Shown here in pieces: positions 1 through 7,116 of a stretch of 18,793 nucleotides of DNA. The stretch is taken from the NCBI GenBank assembly GCA_035601575.1, contig DATNNZ010000304.1, positions 1 through 18,793 on the forward strand, given 5' to 3'. A model generated the notes under the pieces. The model worked only from the letters and a program-made list of their open reading frames with translations. It searched no databases and was not told the DNA's origin. The position numbers and the translations under genes are program-made. Source of the DNA: DASTDH01 sp035601575. GTDB lineage: Bacteria > Verrucomicrobiota > Verrucomicrobiia > Chthoniobacterales > JAFAMB01. The first letter of the stretch is position 1, and each line of letters begins with the position of its first letter.

Positions 1-862
1 CGGCCAGGCAGATCTCGCTGATTCGAAGTCCGTCCTTCGTGATTCTTGAAGGAAATACCTCTTTGAGCCGCTCTTCGTGCACGGGAATCACTCTGCGTTC
101 CTCATAATTCACGGCCTGCATCATTGCTTCGGTAGCAAGAACGAGATTCATCTGACTACCAACCGCCAGACCGACTGGGTTATAGATTTTTTCTACCCCC
201 ACCACATCGCCGCTGCCGGAGAGGTTTTCGTAAACGTAGATCAGATCGCCTGCGAGAACCCATGTATCCTGGGAAGTCGACTTGCCGTCGTTCCTGACTT
301 CAACCCACATCGACCCAAATGTATGGCTATCGTAAGCTGGGTGCAGATCGATGCCCGGAAGCACATTCACTAGATCGCCATTCACAGTTACCAATCGCCT
401 ATTCTTAGCAAGCTCGACTCCACGCAACACGTCGCCAGGATCGATGGCTACCATCATCCATTGCATTCGCTCCGGCAGAGACATCGCCCAGACCCATTTC
501 GCAATCTCCCGTTCCTGAATGTAAAACGTTGCTTTGGGGAAGTCGTCGACGTTTCCAAAATGATCAAAATGCGCATGGGTTACAAATACCGTGTCTATGT
601 CCTCTGGACGCAGGCTGCATTCTTTCAATACCTCTGACGGTGAATGCCAGTTAATAACCCCGAATTTGTCGCCAAGATAGCCGCCGAATTCTTTGTGGTT
701 GTAGCCAACGTCAACCATGGCAGCATGATGCTTGCCCTTAATCAAAACGTAGCAATAAGGCAACTTCCGATAGCCTTGATTGTGATATCCGTAAATGATC
801 CCACTAACGTGGTAGTTAGGAACGTAAGCGTATTCCAGAACCCAGATAGAATAGTTAGCCAT
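1..862 (-). CDS. Metallo-beta-lactamase-fold hydrolase, N-acyl homoserine lactonase-like (3' end outside window)
   Basis: The open frame starts at ATG 862 and is still open at base 1, giving 287 visible residues. The zinc motif HAHFDH lies at residues 96-101 (H96, H98, D100, H101), the third ligand His in SHTFGS at about H180, and the bridging Asp in LAGDL at D206. All metal ligands of the family are therefore present. The order and spacing match the lactonase/hydrolase branch that PGAP-style annotation calls N-acyl homoserine lactonase family protein; no signal peptide is evident, so it is probably cytoplasmic. It begins 37 bases after the stop of the 178-aa gene and follows the HisD-family gene, so it is likely the third gene of that operon. 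The Shine-Dalgarno is weak. The true substrate could be any lactone or ester; quorum quenching is inference only. Confidence 0.85.
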   Translation of the reverse strand, partial: MANYSIWVLEYAYVPNYHVSGIIYGYHNQGYRKLPYCYVLIKGKHHAAMVDVGYNHKEFGGYLGDKFGVINWHSPSEVLKECSLRPEDIDTVFVTHAHFDHFGNVDDFPKATFYIQEREIAKWVWAMSLPERMQWMMVAIDPGDVLRGVELAKNRRLVTVNGDLVNVLPGIDLHPAYDSHTFGSMWVEVRNDGKSTSQDTWVLAGDLIYVYENLSGSGDVVGVEKIYNPVGLAVGSQMNLVLATEAMMQAVNYEERRVIPVHEERLKEVFPSRITKDGLRISEICLA

Positions 863-899
863 AATCGAGCGCAGCCAGGGTGAGTTGGGCGCTGTTTGG

Positions 900-1436
900 T
901 TAGGTGGGTGTGTGTTTTATAGATGTGTGGCCGCAACAACAGCCCTGCCGAAAATCTAGCAAGGTCATGCCGAATCGATTGTCCGAAGCGTCAATCAAAC
1001 ATTTTCGGGCTAGTCTAAGCTTGGTTAAAAGGGGTTCACTCCGACCGACATTGTCTTCCAGCGATTGGAGTATGCTTCCGATTAGCCCAAGGGCTTCCTC
1101 TAGTTTTGCCGCGTGAGCCGCGGCGAAGGGCGGTACCGTCCGACTCAAAAGCGCATCGCGAACGTCTCGGAAACGGTCGACGGCCCGCCTGAGCAAATCG
1201 CCGCCGACTCCATCGCTCGATATGGCCAACTCCCTTAGCAGGAATATGCCACCTGCTTGACCGAGCAATCGTTTAAGTCCATTGAACGCCGGCAGCGTCG
1301 TCAGACAATATTGAACTAATGCTTCGGAGCAATCTGATGGAGGAAAAGTACCGGCGTCATGGCCAGCAATCGTTTCTCCGACCATAATAGTAGGCAGGTT
1401 CCAGCGAGGCTCAAGGATCTCGGAGAAAGCTGTCAC
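900..1436 (-). CDS. Hypothetical protein, 178 aa, helical, CCCGH tail motif
   Basis: I do not recognise the family. The gene starts with GTG at 1436, whose last bases overlap the TGA stop of the HisD-family gene (GTGA). A strong AGGAGG sits 9 bases upstream, which fixes the start and argues that the ORF is real. The protein is mostly predicted helix without membrane segments: a Pro-rich start (about residues 10-35), amphipathic helices with many Leu/Arg/Ala (about 55-150), and a Cys-rich end, DFRQGCCCGH, close to the C-terminus. Three consecutive Cys followed by Gly-His could bind metal or form disulfides; that is inference. Its place between a zinc dehydrogenase-family gene and a zinc hydrolase-family gene suggests an accessory role in the same pathway. 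Confidence 0.75.
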   Translation of the reverse strand: MTAFSEILEPRWNLPTIMVGETIAGHDAGTFPPSDCSEALVQYCLTTLPAFNGLKRLLGQAGGIFLLRELAISSDGVGGDLLRRAVDRFRDVRDALLSRTVPPFAAAHAAKLEEALGLIGSILQSLEDNVGRSEPLLTKLRLARKCLIDASDNRFGMTLLDFRQGCCCGHTSIKHTPT

Positions 1437-2731
1437 AAAACAGTACCTCCTACCTTTGATTCTTTGAAGCGTCTGACCCGAAGATCCGCTTGCTCTTTGT
1501 GGCCCCAGAAATTTTCGATCTCACACAGACGCGAGCAATATTCGCCTACCAGTACGCTGGCTGATTCGGTGATCTCCTGGTAGGTAACTGTTTTCAGGAA
1601 TTTACCCACCCACAGCCCACCGGTGTACCTGGCTCCGGTTCGAGTCGGTAGTGTATGATTTGTTCCGATAACCTTATCGCCAAAAGCGACATTGGTCTCC
1701 TTGCCCAAGAACAAAGAACCATAGTTTGTCAGGCGTTCCAAAAAGTAGCGAGGATTCTTGGTGAGTACCTCTACGTGTTCACAGGCGATACGATTAGCCT
1801 CAACGATCATCTCTTCCAAAGAGTCGACGAGGATTACTTCGCCGTGACTCTCCCACGCTTTCCCGGCGACCGCTGCTGTTTTGAGCACGCCGAGTTGTCG
1901 CCCGACTTCCTTCAACGTTTCTTCGGCAACCCGGCGCGAATTGGTTAACAGAATCGCCGGAGAAGTTGGACCATGCTCCGCTTGCCCCAAAAGGTCGGTT
2001 GCTGCCATTTCACCGTCAGCAGAATCATCGGCAACGACCAAAATTTCTGTCGGCCCAGCCAGCAGATCAATTCCAACCTGACCGAACACCTGGCGTTTTG
2101 CTTCAGCGACATACGCATTGCCAGGTCCGACCACCATGTCAACGGGCCGAATCGTCTCGGTACCGTAAGTCATCGCGCCGATCGCCTGCACTCCACCTAA
2201 CAAGTAGATATCGTCGGCCCCACCTAACTTCATCGCTGCGATCGTCGCTGCGTGCGGTTTGCCATTTTGCGGGGGAGTGCATCCGATGATTCGCTTCACT
2301 CCGGCGACCCGCGCCGTGACGATGCTCATATGGGCGGAAGCGACCATTGGATAACGACCACCAGGAACATAACAGCCCACGCTCTGCACCGGGATATTTC
2401 GATGTCCAAGGCGAACCCCCGGCAGCGTTTCGATTTCAATGTCTCTGATCGAAGCTCGTTGCGCCTCTGCGAAATGGCGGATCTGCTGCTGCGCGAATCG
2501 TATGTCTTCCAATGTCTGTTTCGGCAGACTCGACAGGCAATGCTCGATTTCTTGTTCAGAAAGTTGAAAGGAGGCTGGATTCCAGTGATCAAGTTCTTGC
2601 GACCAGGCGCGGACCGCAGCCTCCCCCCCTTTCTTAATATCATCCAAAATCCCCTCCACCGTGCGACGGGTGTTGGCTGATTCTTCGGCCGGACTATTCT
2701 GGGAACTCGGTCTTTTGAGGTTGGTGATCAT
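1433..2731 (-). CDS. hisD: Histidinol dehydrogenase family protein (probable catabolic paralogue)
   Basis: The gene encodes 432 residues, the usual HisD length. The family signature AGPTEILVVAD is at about 225-235, and the metal/catalytic residues are all in place: Q250 and H253 in QAEHGP, E318-H319 in CEHVEV, D352 in FGDKVIGTNH, and H411 in WGHKEQ. HisD oxidises L-histidinol to histidine with two NAD molecules and zinc, but family members also serve other alcohols, for example HpsN in sulfopropanediol breakdown. No histidine genes lie nearby. The neighbours are a lactonase-like hydrolase and an unknown protein transcribed in the same direction, with a GTGA overlap to the latter, so I infer a catabolic alcohol dehydrogenase rather than the biosynthetic enzyme. 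ATG at 2731 is the start used; upstream ACGGAA is a weak ribosome site. Confidence 0.92.
   Translation of the reverse strand: MITNLKRPSSQNSPAEESANTRRTVEGILDDIKKGGEAAVRAWSQELDHWNPASFQLSEQEIEHCLSSLPKQTLEDIRFAQQQIRHFAEAQRASIRDIEIETLPGVRLGHRNIPVQSVGCYVPGGRYPMVASAHMSIVTARVAGVKRIIGCTPPQNGKPHAATIAAMKLGGADDIYLLGGVQAIGAMTYGTETIRPVDMVVGPGNAYVAEAKRQVFGQVGIDLLAGPTEILVVADDSADGEMAATDLLGQAEHGPTSPAILLTNSRRVAEETLKEVGRQLGVLKTAAVAGKAWESHGEVILVDSLEEMIVEANRIACEHVEVLTKNPRYFLERLTNYGSLFLGKETNVAFGDKVIGTNHTLPTRTGARYTGGLWVGKFLKTVTYQEITESASVLVGEYCSRLCEIENFWGHKEQADLRVRRFKESKVGGTVL
1446..1451 (-). promoter_or_regulatory. Strong Shine-Dalgarno (AGGAGG) inside the end of the HisD-family gene
   Basis: AGGAGG on the minus strand lies within the last codons of the HisD-family gene and 9 bases before the GTG start at 1436. 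It selects this GTG as start of the 178-aa gene and supports coupled but independently strong initiation. Confidence 0.65.
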
Positions 2732-2787
2732 AATTGGTACAATTCCGTTTAGGTGAGCATCGGATCGGCGGAAAACCGACTGCAGCG

Positions 2788-2813
2788 ACGTCGGCTACGG
2801 CAGAACGTCGGCT
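2788..2813. repeat. Two direct 9-mers ACGTCGGCT in the region upstream of the HisD-family gene
   Basis: ACGTCGGCT occurs at 2788-2796 and 2805-2813, 17 bases start to start. They lie in the 268-base gap between the MDR stop and the HisD-family start, about 60-80 bases upstream of that start. They could be a paired regulator site; no promoter elements are convincing. Nothing else is seen in this gap. Confidence 0.3.
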
Positions 2814-2999
2814 TTCAATTTAGTGAGTTTGTAGTGATCGGGCGGGGGATTACATTTCTGACAATTGATTCCGGATTCCTTCGGCGCCGCAATGATGACG
2901 CCATCGCGTGCTTAACTGGCTAACTCATACGCAGCGCCATCCCCCCAACATGGTCTAACACCGCCCTATCCCTGACCTTGTGCGCATGGGAAACCTTGC

Positions 3000-4085
3000 T
3001 CAGACGGTGATCGCGACTTTCATCACACCATCCCTTTGGCTGGCGAAGAGATCATAGGCTTCTTCGATGTCATCAAGTTTGAACCGGTGCGAAACGAGCG
3101 GTTTCAGGTCGACACGCCCTGCTGCGATTACCTCCATGAGTTGCCGCATCCTTTCTTTGCCACCCGGGCAAGTAGTACTGACTATTTTAAACCCGCCTAC
3201 TCCTTGTCCGAAGGTCTTAATGGGAATCGTAAGATCCTTATCCTGCGGGTAAATGCCAACGCTCGATAGAGTACCCGCCGGGCGCAGAACCCTAAGCGCA
3301 TTTTCGAATGTCACCTGGGCGCCCAACGCCTCAACCGAGACATCCACTCCCCGACCGGAGGTGATCTTCATGATTTCCTCGACTGGATCCACCTTGGTGA
3401 AATCGACTACATGATCCGCACCCATGAGCTTTGCCGTTGCCAGGCGATTTGGTAATTCGTCCACCGCAATAACTTTCGCCGCGCCTGAAAGCCTTGCGCC
3501 AGCGGTAGCGCAAAGGCCAACGGGTCCCTGGGCGAAGATCGCCACAATGTCTCCAATGCCAACCTTACCACTTTCAGCCCCGGAAAATCCCGTTGACATC
3601 ATGTCCGGCACCATCAACACCTCTTCATCAGTCAATTGATTCGGCACGATCGCTAGATTGGCTTGGGCATGGGGAACGACAAAGAATTCGGCTTGGGCCC
3701 CATCGATGGTATTACCCAGCCTCCAGCCGCCGGCAATCTGCCAGCCGTGCTGATTGTCTCCGCCGTCATACGAATGCATTCCGCACATGCAGGCGCTACT
3801 ATAGCCCCCGGGCGTGACGGCACTACAGAGCACTCGCTCACCTTCCTTATAACCTTTCACTGCAGAGCCGAGTTTCTCGATAATGCCGACCGGCTCGTGC
3901 CCGATGGTAAGGCCAGGTCGCACCGCATACTCTCCTTTGCGGATATGAATGTCGCTTCCACATATCGTGGTAGTGGTTACCCGAACCAAAGCGTCGTCAG
4001 GGCCGATCTCCGGAATCGGCTTTTCCCGCAGTTCGATACGACCGCGTTCAACAAATACGGCTGCTTTCATGGTTTTTGACGTCAT
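3000..4085 (-). CDS. Zinc-dependent alcohol dehydrogenase (MDR, TbADH/isopropanol dehydrogenase type)
   Basis: This 361-aa medium-chain dehydrogenase would interconvert a secondary alcohol or diol with its carbonyl form in the cytoplasm. Catalytic zinc ligands are visible: C42 in ICGSDIH, H63-E64 in IGHEPVG, and D161 in VPDMMSTGF, the last being the Asp ligand characteristic of the Thermoanaerobacter/Clostridium secondary-alcohol dehydrogenases. The Rossmann turn AQGPVG is at about 186-191. Asp209-Glu210 at the end of the second strand favour NAD(H) rather than NADP(H). The usual four-Cys structural zinc lobe is not arranged canonically, as in TbADH. It starts at ATG 4085 with AGAGAGG a few bases upstream, and that ATG overlaps the stop of a 56-aa ORF (ATGA). 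It is probably the last gene of the isochorismatase-SDR-small ORF-MDR series. Confidence 0.93.
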   Translation of the reverse strand: MTSKTMKAAVFVERGRIELREKPIPEIGPDDALVRVTTTTICGSDIHIRKGEYAVRPGLTIGHEPVGIIEKLGSAVKGYKEGERVLCSAVTPGGYSSACMCGMHSYDGGDNQHGWQIAGGWRLGNTIDGAQAEFFVVPHAQANLAIVPNQLTDEEVLMVPDMMSTGFSGAESGKVGIGDIVAIFAQGPVGLCATAGARLSGAAKVIAVDELPNRLATAKLMGADHVVDFTKVDPVEEIMKITSGRGVDVSVEALGAQVTFENALRVLRPAGTLSSVGIYPQDKDLTIPIKTFGQGVGGFKIVSTTCPGGKERMRQLMEVIAAGRVDLKPLVSHRFKLDDIEEAYDLFASQRDGVMKVAITV

Positions 4086-4252
4086 TTTTCGCCTCTCTTT
4101 TGGTTGCCTTCTAGCGTTTGGGATCGTCGAAGCTCAGGATCTTGTTGTGCTCGGACTGGCAGAGCGAAAAGAAGAAACGCCAAAGCCAAGATTGTGGCGA
4201 GAATGTAGTCAGTGTAAGGTTTTTGGTAAGCGAACAATTTCGTTATATTCAT
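4082..4252 (-). CDS. Small ORF, 56 aa, with Sec-type signal peptide, coupled to the alcohol dehydrogenase
   Basis: ATG at 4252 opens 56 codons ending in TGA, which overlaps the ATG of the alcohol dehydrogenase in an ATGA junction. The peptide begins MNITKLFAYQK, then has a hydrophobic stretch ILATILALAFLLFALP (about 17-32) and VRA before QQ, a textbook signal-peptidase I site at about residue 35. Only about 21 residues would remain after cleavage, rich in charged residues. No clear Shine-Dalgarno precedes it. It may be a genuine small exported peptide, a coupled leader controlling translation of the dehydrogenase, or the 5' scrap of a lost secreted protein. No family was recognised. Confidence 0.45.
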   Translation of the reverse strand: MNITKLFAYQKPYTDYILATILALAFLLFALPVRAQQDPELRRSQTLEGNQKRGEK

Positions 4253-4401
4253 AGCTGTAAGTGACCAAGTTGTTAGTTATCAGGCTCCGGGAGCTTGCAT
4301 CGCCAGCTCTCTCGTGTTGTCACTGAAACAGCGACAAGTCAGTGGCGCGCACGATGCCGGTTGGAGCATCAGTAATCAAGCCTACGGTGCATTGTTAGTA
4401 G

Positions 4402-4426
4402 CACTATTGATAGTGACCTTAAGGTC
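4402..4426. promoter_or_regulatory. Two abutting palindromes between SDR and small ORF/MDR
   Basis: CACTATTGATAGTG (4402-4415, 6-base arms) abuts GACCTTAAGGTC (4415-4426, perfect 12-base palindrome). They lie just beyond the SDR stop (4465) and 150 bases before the small ORF on the minus strand. No T-run follows, so an intrinsic terminator is unlikely; an operator or a processing/attenuation hairpin is possible. Confidence 0.4.
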
Positions 4427-4464
4427 GTGAGAACAAGAGGGACGTATGTAGTGGCACTGCAAAT

Positions 4465-5217
4465 TCAGATTTGCGCGACACCACCATCGACAAACAATTC
4501 CGTTCCCGTGATGTAACTGCTGTCATCAGCCGCGAGAAATAGCGCGACCTTAGCGATCTCGTCGGCTGTGCCGAACCTGCCTAACGGCACAGTGCCGGAA
4601 GACATTATGTTTGCGCGTATCTCCGCCACGTTTTTGGCACGCCATGGCGGCGTGTCGATATAGCCTGGGCTCAGCGCGTTCACGCGGATGCGGCGATCCT
4701 TCAAATCCGTTGTCCAGGTTCGTGCGAAGGAACGGACAGCGGCTTTCGTGGCGCTGTAGACACTCCAGCCGCCAAACCCTTTGCTGGCGACAATGGACGC
4801 ATTGAGAATGATCGACCCCCCGTCCGGCATCAGCGGTAGCGCTTTTTGTACAGTAAAAAGCAGGCCTTTAACATTGGCATCAAAGAGCGAGTCGTAGTCC
4901 TCCTCAGTTATCTTGCCCAACGGCGTCATCGGCGTAATACCGGCATTCGCAAAGACAATGTCGAGCTTACCCTTCTCCCGTTTGATTTGGGCGAAGAGGC
5001 GATCCAGATCGCCAAGTTTCGCCACGTCTCCCTGAACGCCGACTACATTTTCTCCAATCTCCTTTACCGCCGCATTTAGCTCCGGCTCACGGCGTCCCGT
5101 TATGAAAACGTAGGCGCCTTCATCCACAAACCGCTTCGCCGTCGCAAGGCCAATGCCCGTACTGCCCCCGGTAATGAGAGCGTTTTTTCCCGAAAGCCTT
5201 TTCTCAGTAGTACTCAT
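4465..5217 (-). CDS. SDR family oxidoreductase
   Basis: A classical short-chain dehydrogenase/reductase of 250 aa, the normal family length. The cofactor motif TGGSTGIG is at residues 16-23, NAG at 91-93, and the catalytic Ser141, Tyr154 and Lys158 (S-x12-YSATK) are present. The C-terminus has GTADEIAKVALFLAADDSSYITG and ends VDGG, as in complete members. Two Arg after the second strand (GRR, 41-43) favour NADP(H). It would reduce or oxidise a carbonyl/alcohol substrate; the specific substrate is unknown. The start at 5217 follows the stop of the isochorismatase-family gene by 31 bases, so the two are likely cotranscribed. No Shine-Dalgarno is visible upstream of ATG 5217. Confidence 0.93.
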   Translation of the reverse strand: MSTTEKRLSGKNALITGGSTGIGLATAKRFVDEGAYVFITGRREPELNAAVKEIGENVVGVQGDVAKLGDLDRLFAQIKREKGKLDIVFANAGITPMTPLGKITEEDYDSLFDANVKGLLFTVQKALPLMPDGGSIILNASIVASKGFGGWSVYSATKAAVRSFARTWTTDLKDRRIRVNALSPGYIDTPPWRAKNVAEIRANIMSSGTVPLGRFGTADEIAKVALFLAADDSSYITGTELFVDGGVAQI

Positions 5218-5248
5218 AACAAATGATGATTCAGTGTGTCTCGCAATA

Positions 5249-5890
5249 TCAGCGTAGACTCAGGCTGGCCGCTGGGGGCAGTACGGCAAGCAACTCCTGC
5301 GTGCTTAGGAAGGCGTGCGCGAATGTAGGCGCGTTGAGTTCGGAAGCGTGCATCGCTTCCCAACTTTCAGCCGCCGTCGCATCTTTGACTAAGGTGACGT
5401 GGTAGCCGAGTTCCATTCCGAAACGGCCGGTGGACTCGATGCAGGTGTTCGCCAGCATGCCGATGAGGATGATCTTTTCGATTCCGTGCTGTTTAAGCTG
5501 CTGATCGAGGTCGGTGTTAGCAAAGCCGCTTTGCCCCCAGTGCTCCTTAATAATGACGTCTCCCTCCTGCGGGGCAAAGTCAGGATGCCACTCACCGCCC
5601 CAAGCGCCCTTCGCGAAGATCTGGCCCTCAGCTGTCGCCAGCTGCCTGGCAGTCGCGTGCTTCCAGTGAGCGTAGTCGCCCGGTTCCCAGCGACGATGGG
5701 GAACGATGAAGACCCGGATACCTGACTGACGGGCCGCATCCACGACAGATTTCAGGTTCGTGAGAAGCTTCACTTTCTCTGCGACTTCTTTGGTTTTGGG
5801 CCAAAACTTACCCTTCTCAGATAGGAAGTCGTTGTACGGATCGACGAGAAGGAGTCCCGTCCTCTCGCTGATGTAATCTCCAGTGTTCAT
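5249..5890 (-). CDS. Isochorismatase-family cysteine hydrolase
   Basis: The likely start is ATG 5890 (MNTGDYIS), giving 213 aa; a longer frame to 6004 exists, but those 38 codons cross the conserved MarR-type control region and are not protein-like. The catalytic triad is present: D17 in LLLVDPYNDF, K115 in VIIKEHWGQSG, C150 in LANTCIESTGR. Relatives hydrolyse isochorismate, nicotinamide, N-carbamoyl compounds or other amides, so the substrate is open. The upstream region carries a diverged copy of the divergent operator module seen also before the ABM protein and the Gfo/Idh gene, suggesting MarR-type, ligand-responsive control. The SDR follows 31 bases downstream on the same strand. Confidence 0.9.
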   Translation of the reverse strand: MNTGDYISERTGLLLVDPYNDFLSEKGKFWPKTKEVAEKVKLLTNLKSVVDAARQSGIRVFIVPHRRWEPGDYAHWKHATARQLATAEGQIFAKGAWGGEWHPDFAPQEGDVIIKEHWGQSGFANTDLDQQLKQHGIEKIILIGMLANTCIESTGRFGMELGYHVTLVKDATAAESWEAMHASELNAPTFAHAFLSTQELLAVLPPAASLSLR

Positions 5891-5975
5891 ATATATTTTC
5901 TTGGTTTGCTCTTTGATTTTAGTTTTCCTTTGACCAATCTGAGCTCCACTCATAAAGACAGTGCAATTACACTGA
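5891..5975. promoter_or_regulatory. Divergent MarR-type control region, copy A (diverged)
   Basis: This matches the other three copies over TTTTAGTT.TCCT.TGACCAATCTG and ends with the near-palindrome GTGCAATTACAC (5961-5972), four bases before an ATG that opens MQGKIRK on the plus strand. The isochorismatase-family gene starts at its other side. The inner dyad present in copies B-D is degraded here. Binding by the MarR protein encoded at 13581 is inference. Confidence 0.6.
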
Positions 5976-6035
5976 ATGCAAGGAAAAATTCGTAAAAGTT
6001 GCATGCAACCAATTCTGGAGCGTTTTCTTTCGTAG
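5976..6035 (+). pseudogene. MarR 5'-end remnant, copy A (19 codons)
   Basis: ATGCAAGGAAAAATTCGTAA corresponds to the first codons of the intact MarR gene at 13581 (ATGCAAGAAGAAATTCATAA). A one-base loss near the eighth codon (AGTTGCATGC versus AGATTGCATGC) shifts the frame, and a TAG follows at 6033. Similarity fades within about 45 bases. Confidence 0.6.
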
Positions 6036-6106
6036 AATAATCCTTGGAATGCCTCAGATTTGGATTATTTGCTAGTTAGTTGAGTTTACTTGTTGGTTAG
6101 TGCTTT

Positions 6107-6346
6107 TTAGGCTTTTCCGCCAAAGGTGAGGTAATTGCCGGAACCGACGGCGACCCACTTGCTACCACGCACTGGCGCCGCAATCGTCGCCGTGAAGTAG
6201 AGATAGCTGTCTGTGGCGACGGAGAGTGTATCTGGCCAGAGAATCCGCGGATCGTGCGCGATGGTTTTCCACTCTCCGTCAGTCTGGCGTTGGCGGATGC
6301 TATCGCGCTCATAGTCGCCGGCGTAGATGCGACCCTTGTCGCTGAT
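6107..6346 (-). pseudogene. Remnant of a major-royal-jelly/dopachrome-tautomerase-related (beta-propeller) protein
   Basis: The frame lacks a start codon: an upstream TGA is at 6347-6349, the stop TAA at 6107-6109. Its first 50 residues (GRIYAGDYERDSI, IAHDPRILWPDTLSV, SYLYFTA) resemble the C-terminal half of MRJP/YellowDCT-like secreted propeller proteins. After YLYFTA the expected N-QLHRQ continuation is replaced by unrelated residues ending YLTFGGKA, so this is an internal fragment joined to something else. It is probably dead. The assignment rests on memory of family motifs. Confidence 0.55.
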
Positions 6347-6492
6347 TCATTTTGATGTTGTGCAGCTTGCACCTGAGTGTGCGGCTCTGGAACATGTACA
6401 AACGGAGGTTTGTCATACGATATTCTGGGGTTGTTGATTACGGTCTGTGGGCGAGAAAGCCCATTTTGAGCAAACGTGCCGAATCGAATTCG

Positions 6493-6855
6493 TTATCGTC
6501 TAAAGCCCCCTAGGGGCGCCATGTAGACGGGGCCCAATCCGGCGAGGCCATCCTTCACCTGTGCGCTTGGTGTGCCATAGACAACCAGGCGTGCGGGCTT
6601 CACCACTTTCATGAATCGCACGGCAAAGTTCGCGCCGAACGACTCCAGATGGGTCATGACGGCGGCGGAGTCCCGGTAGCGTTCATAGACGTGGCAGACC
6701 TGTTGATCATCACTGATAGCCCACTCGTAATTCAGTGTACCGACCTCATTTTGGCGGGTCGCTTCAACCATATCCGCCATTAGAGTCTTCAAATCCTCAA
6801 ATCGACTGGGATTAATGGCGAGCTCAAATACCCAAGATATCTCTAAATTATCCAT
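6493..6855 (-). CDS. Antibiotic biosynthesis monooxygenase (ABM)-domain protein, putative quinol monooxygenase
   Basis: The preferred start is ATG 6855 (MDNLEISWVFEL), 120 aa. The longer frame from GTG 6885 runs through the conserved leader shared with copies C and D, so it is untranslated. A cofactor-free ABM ferredoxin-like domain covers about 5-95: a beta strand ISWVFELAINP, helix with LMADMVEATRQNEVGTLNYEW, CHVYERYRDSAAVMTHLESFG. The C-terminal tail GLGPVYMAPLGGF is typical of a subgroup of these proteins, so the end is intact. Such proteins oxidise quinols or act as stress-response dimers. The gene faces a truncated MarR across control region B, which fits repression by an aromatic or electrophilic ligand-sensing MarR. 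Confidence 0.9.
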   Translation of the reverse strand: MDNLEISWVFELAINPSRFEDLKTLMADMVEATRQNEVGTLNYEWAISDDQQVCHVYERYRDSAAVMTHLESFGANFAVRFMKVVKPARLVVYGTPSAQVKDGLAGLGPVYMAPLGGFRR

Positions 6856-6969
6856 TGCTGTTCTCTGTAATTCTCCGTTCACCACAATTTTGGTGGCTCT
6901 TTCGTTTTAGTTGTCCTCTGAACAATCTGTGCTTAGTTCAGAGTCAGTACGTAGGTGTAATTACACTGA
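6856..6969. promoter_or_regulatory. Divergent MarR-type control region, copy B
   Basis: Three dyads are visible: CCACAATTTTGG (6882-6893, close to the ABM start), CTCTGAAC-N12-GTTCAGAG (6916-6943, perfect 8-base arms), and GTGTAATTACAC (6955-6966, perfect 12-base palindrome, four bases before the MarR-remnant ATG). The same order and spacing occur in copies C and D. The left part ends at the ABM ribosome site and ATG; the right part enters MarR coding sequence. Likely one repressor controls both directions. Confidence 0.75.
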
Positions 6970-7116
6970 ATGCAAGAAAAAATTCATGAAAGATTGCATA
7001 CGCCCGAGCTTGGTCCCTGCACCTGTTCTCAGGTTCGCAGATTAGCGAGGAAGCTTTCTCCCTTTACGACTGTTCGGAAGATAAAAACCAGCAAACCAAG
7101 CAAGCCAAATGAATGA
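6970..7116 (+). pseudogene. MarR 5'-end remnant, copy B (48-codon ORF)
   Basis: The first 33 codons match the intact MarR at 13581 (MQEKIHERLHTPELGPCTCS versus MQEEIHKRLHAPELGPCACS), and 7022-7058 is identical in DNA to 13633-13669. One base is then missing (CTTTCTCCC versus CTTTCCTCCC), and shortly after TTTACGAC similarity ends. The shifted frame runs on to TGA 7114-7116, which overlaps the ATG of the next ORF (ATGA). No wing or DNA-binding helix remains, so it cannot be a repressor. Confidence 0.75.

Noticed and set aside
1655..2680. Several long plus-strand ORFs opposite the HisD-family gene
   Set aside because: They are antisense shadows; the minus strand encodes a complete conserved enzyme with all active-site residues.
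5891..6004. N-terminal extension of the isochorismatase-family protein to 251 aa
   Set aside because: The 38 extra codons lie in control region copy A, which is conserved as DNA next to unrelated genes; the family domain begins just after ATG 5890.
6856..6885. GTG 6885 start for the ABM protein
   Set aside because: The stretch is shared with copies C and D as untranslated leader, and ATG 6855 begins the family domain.
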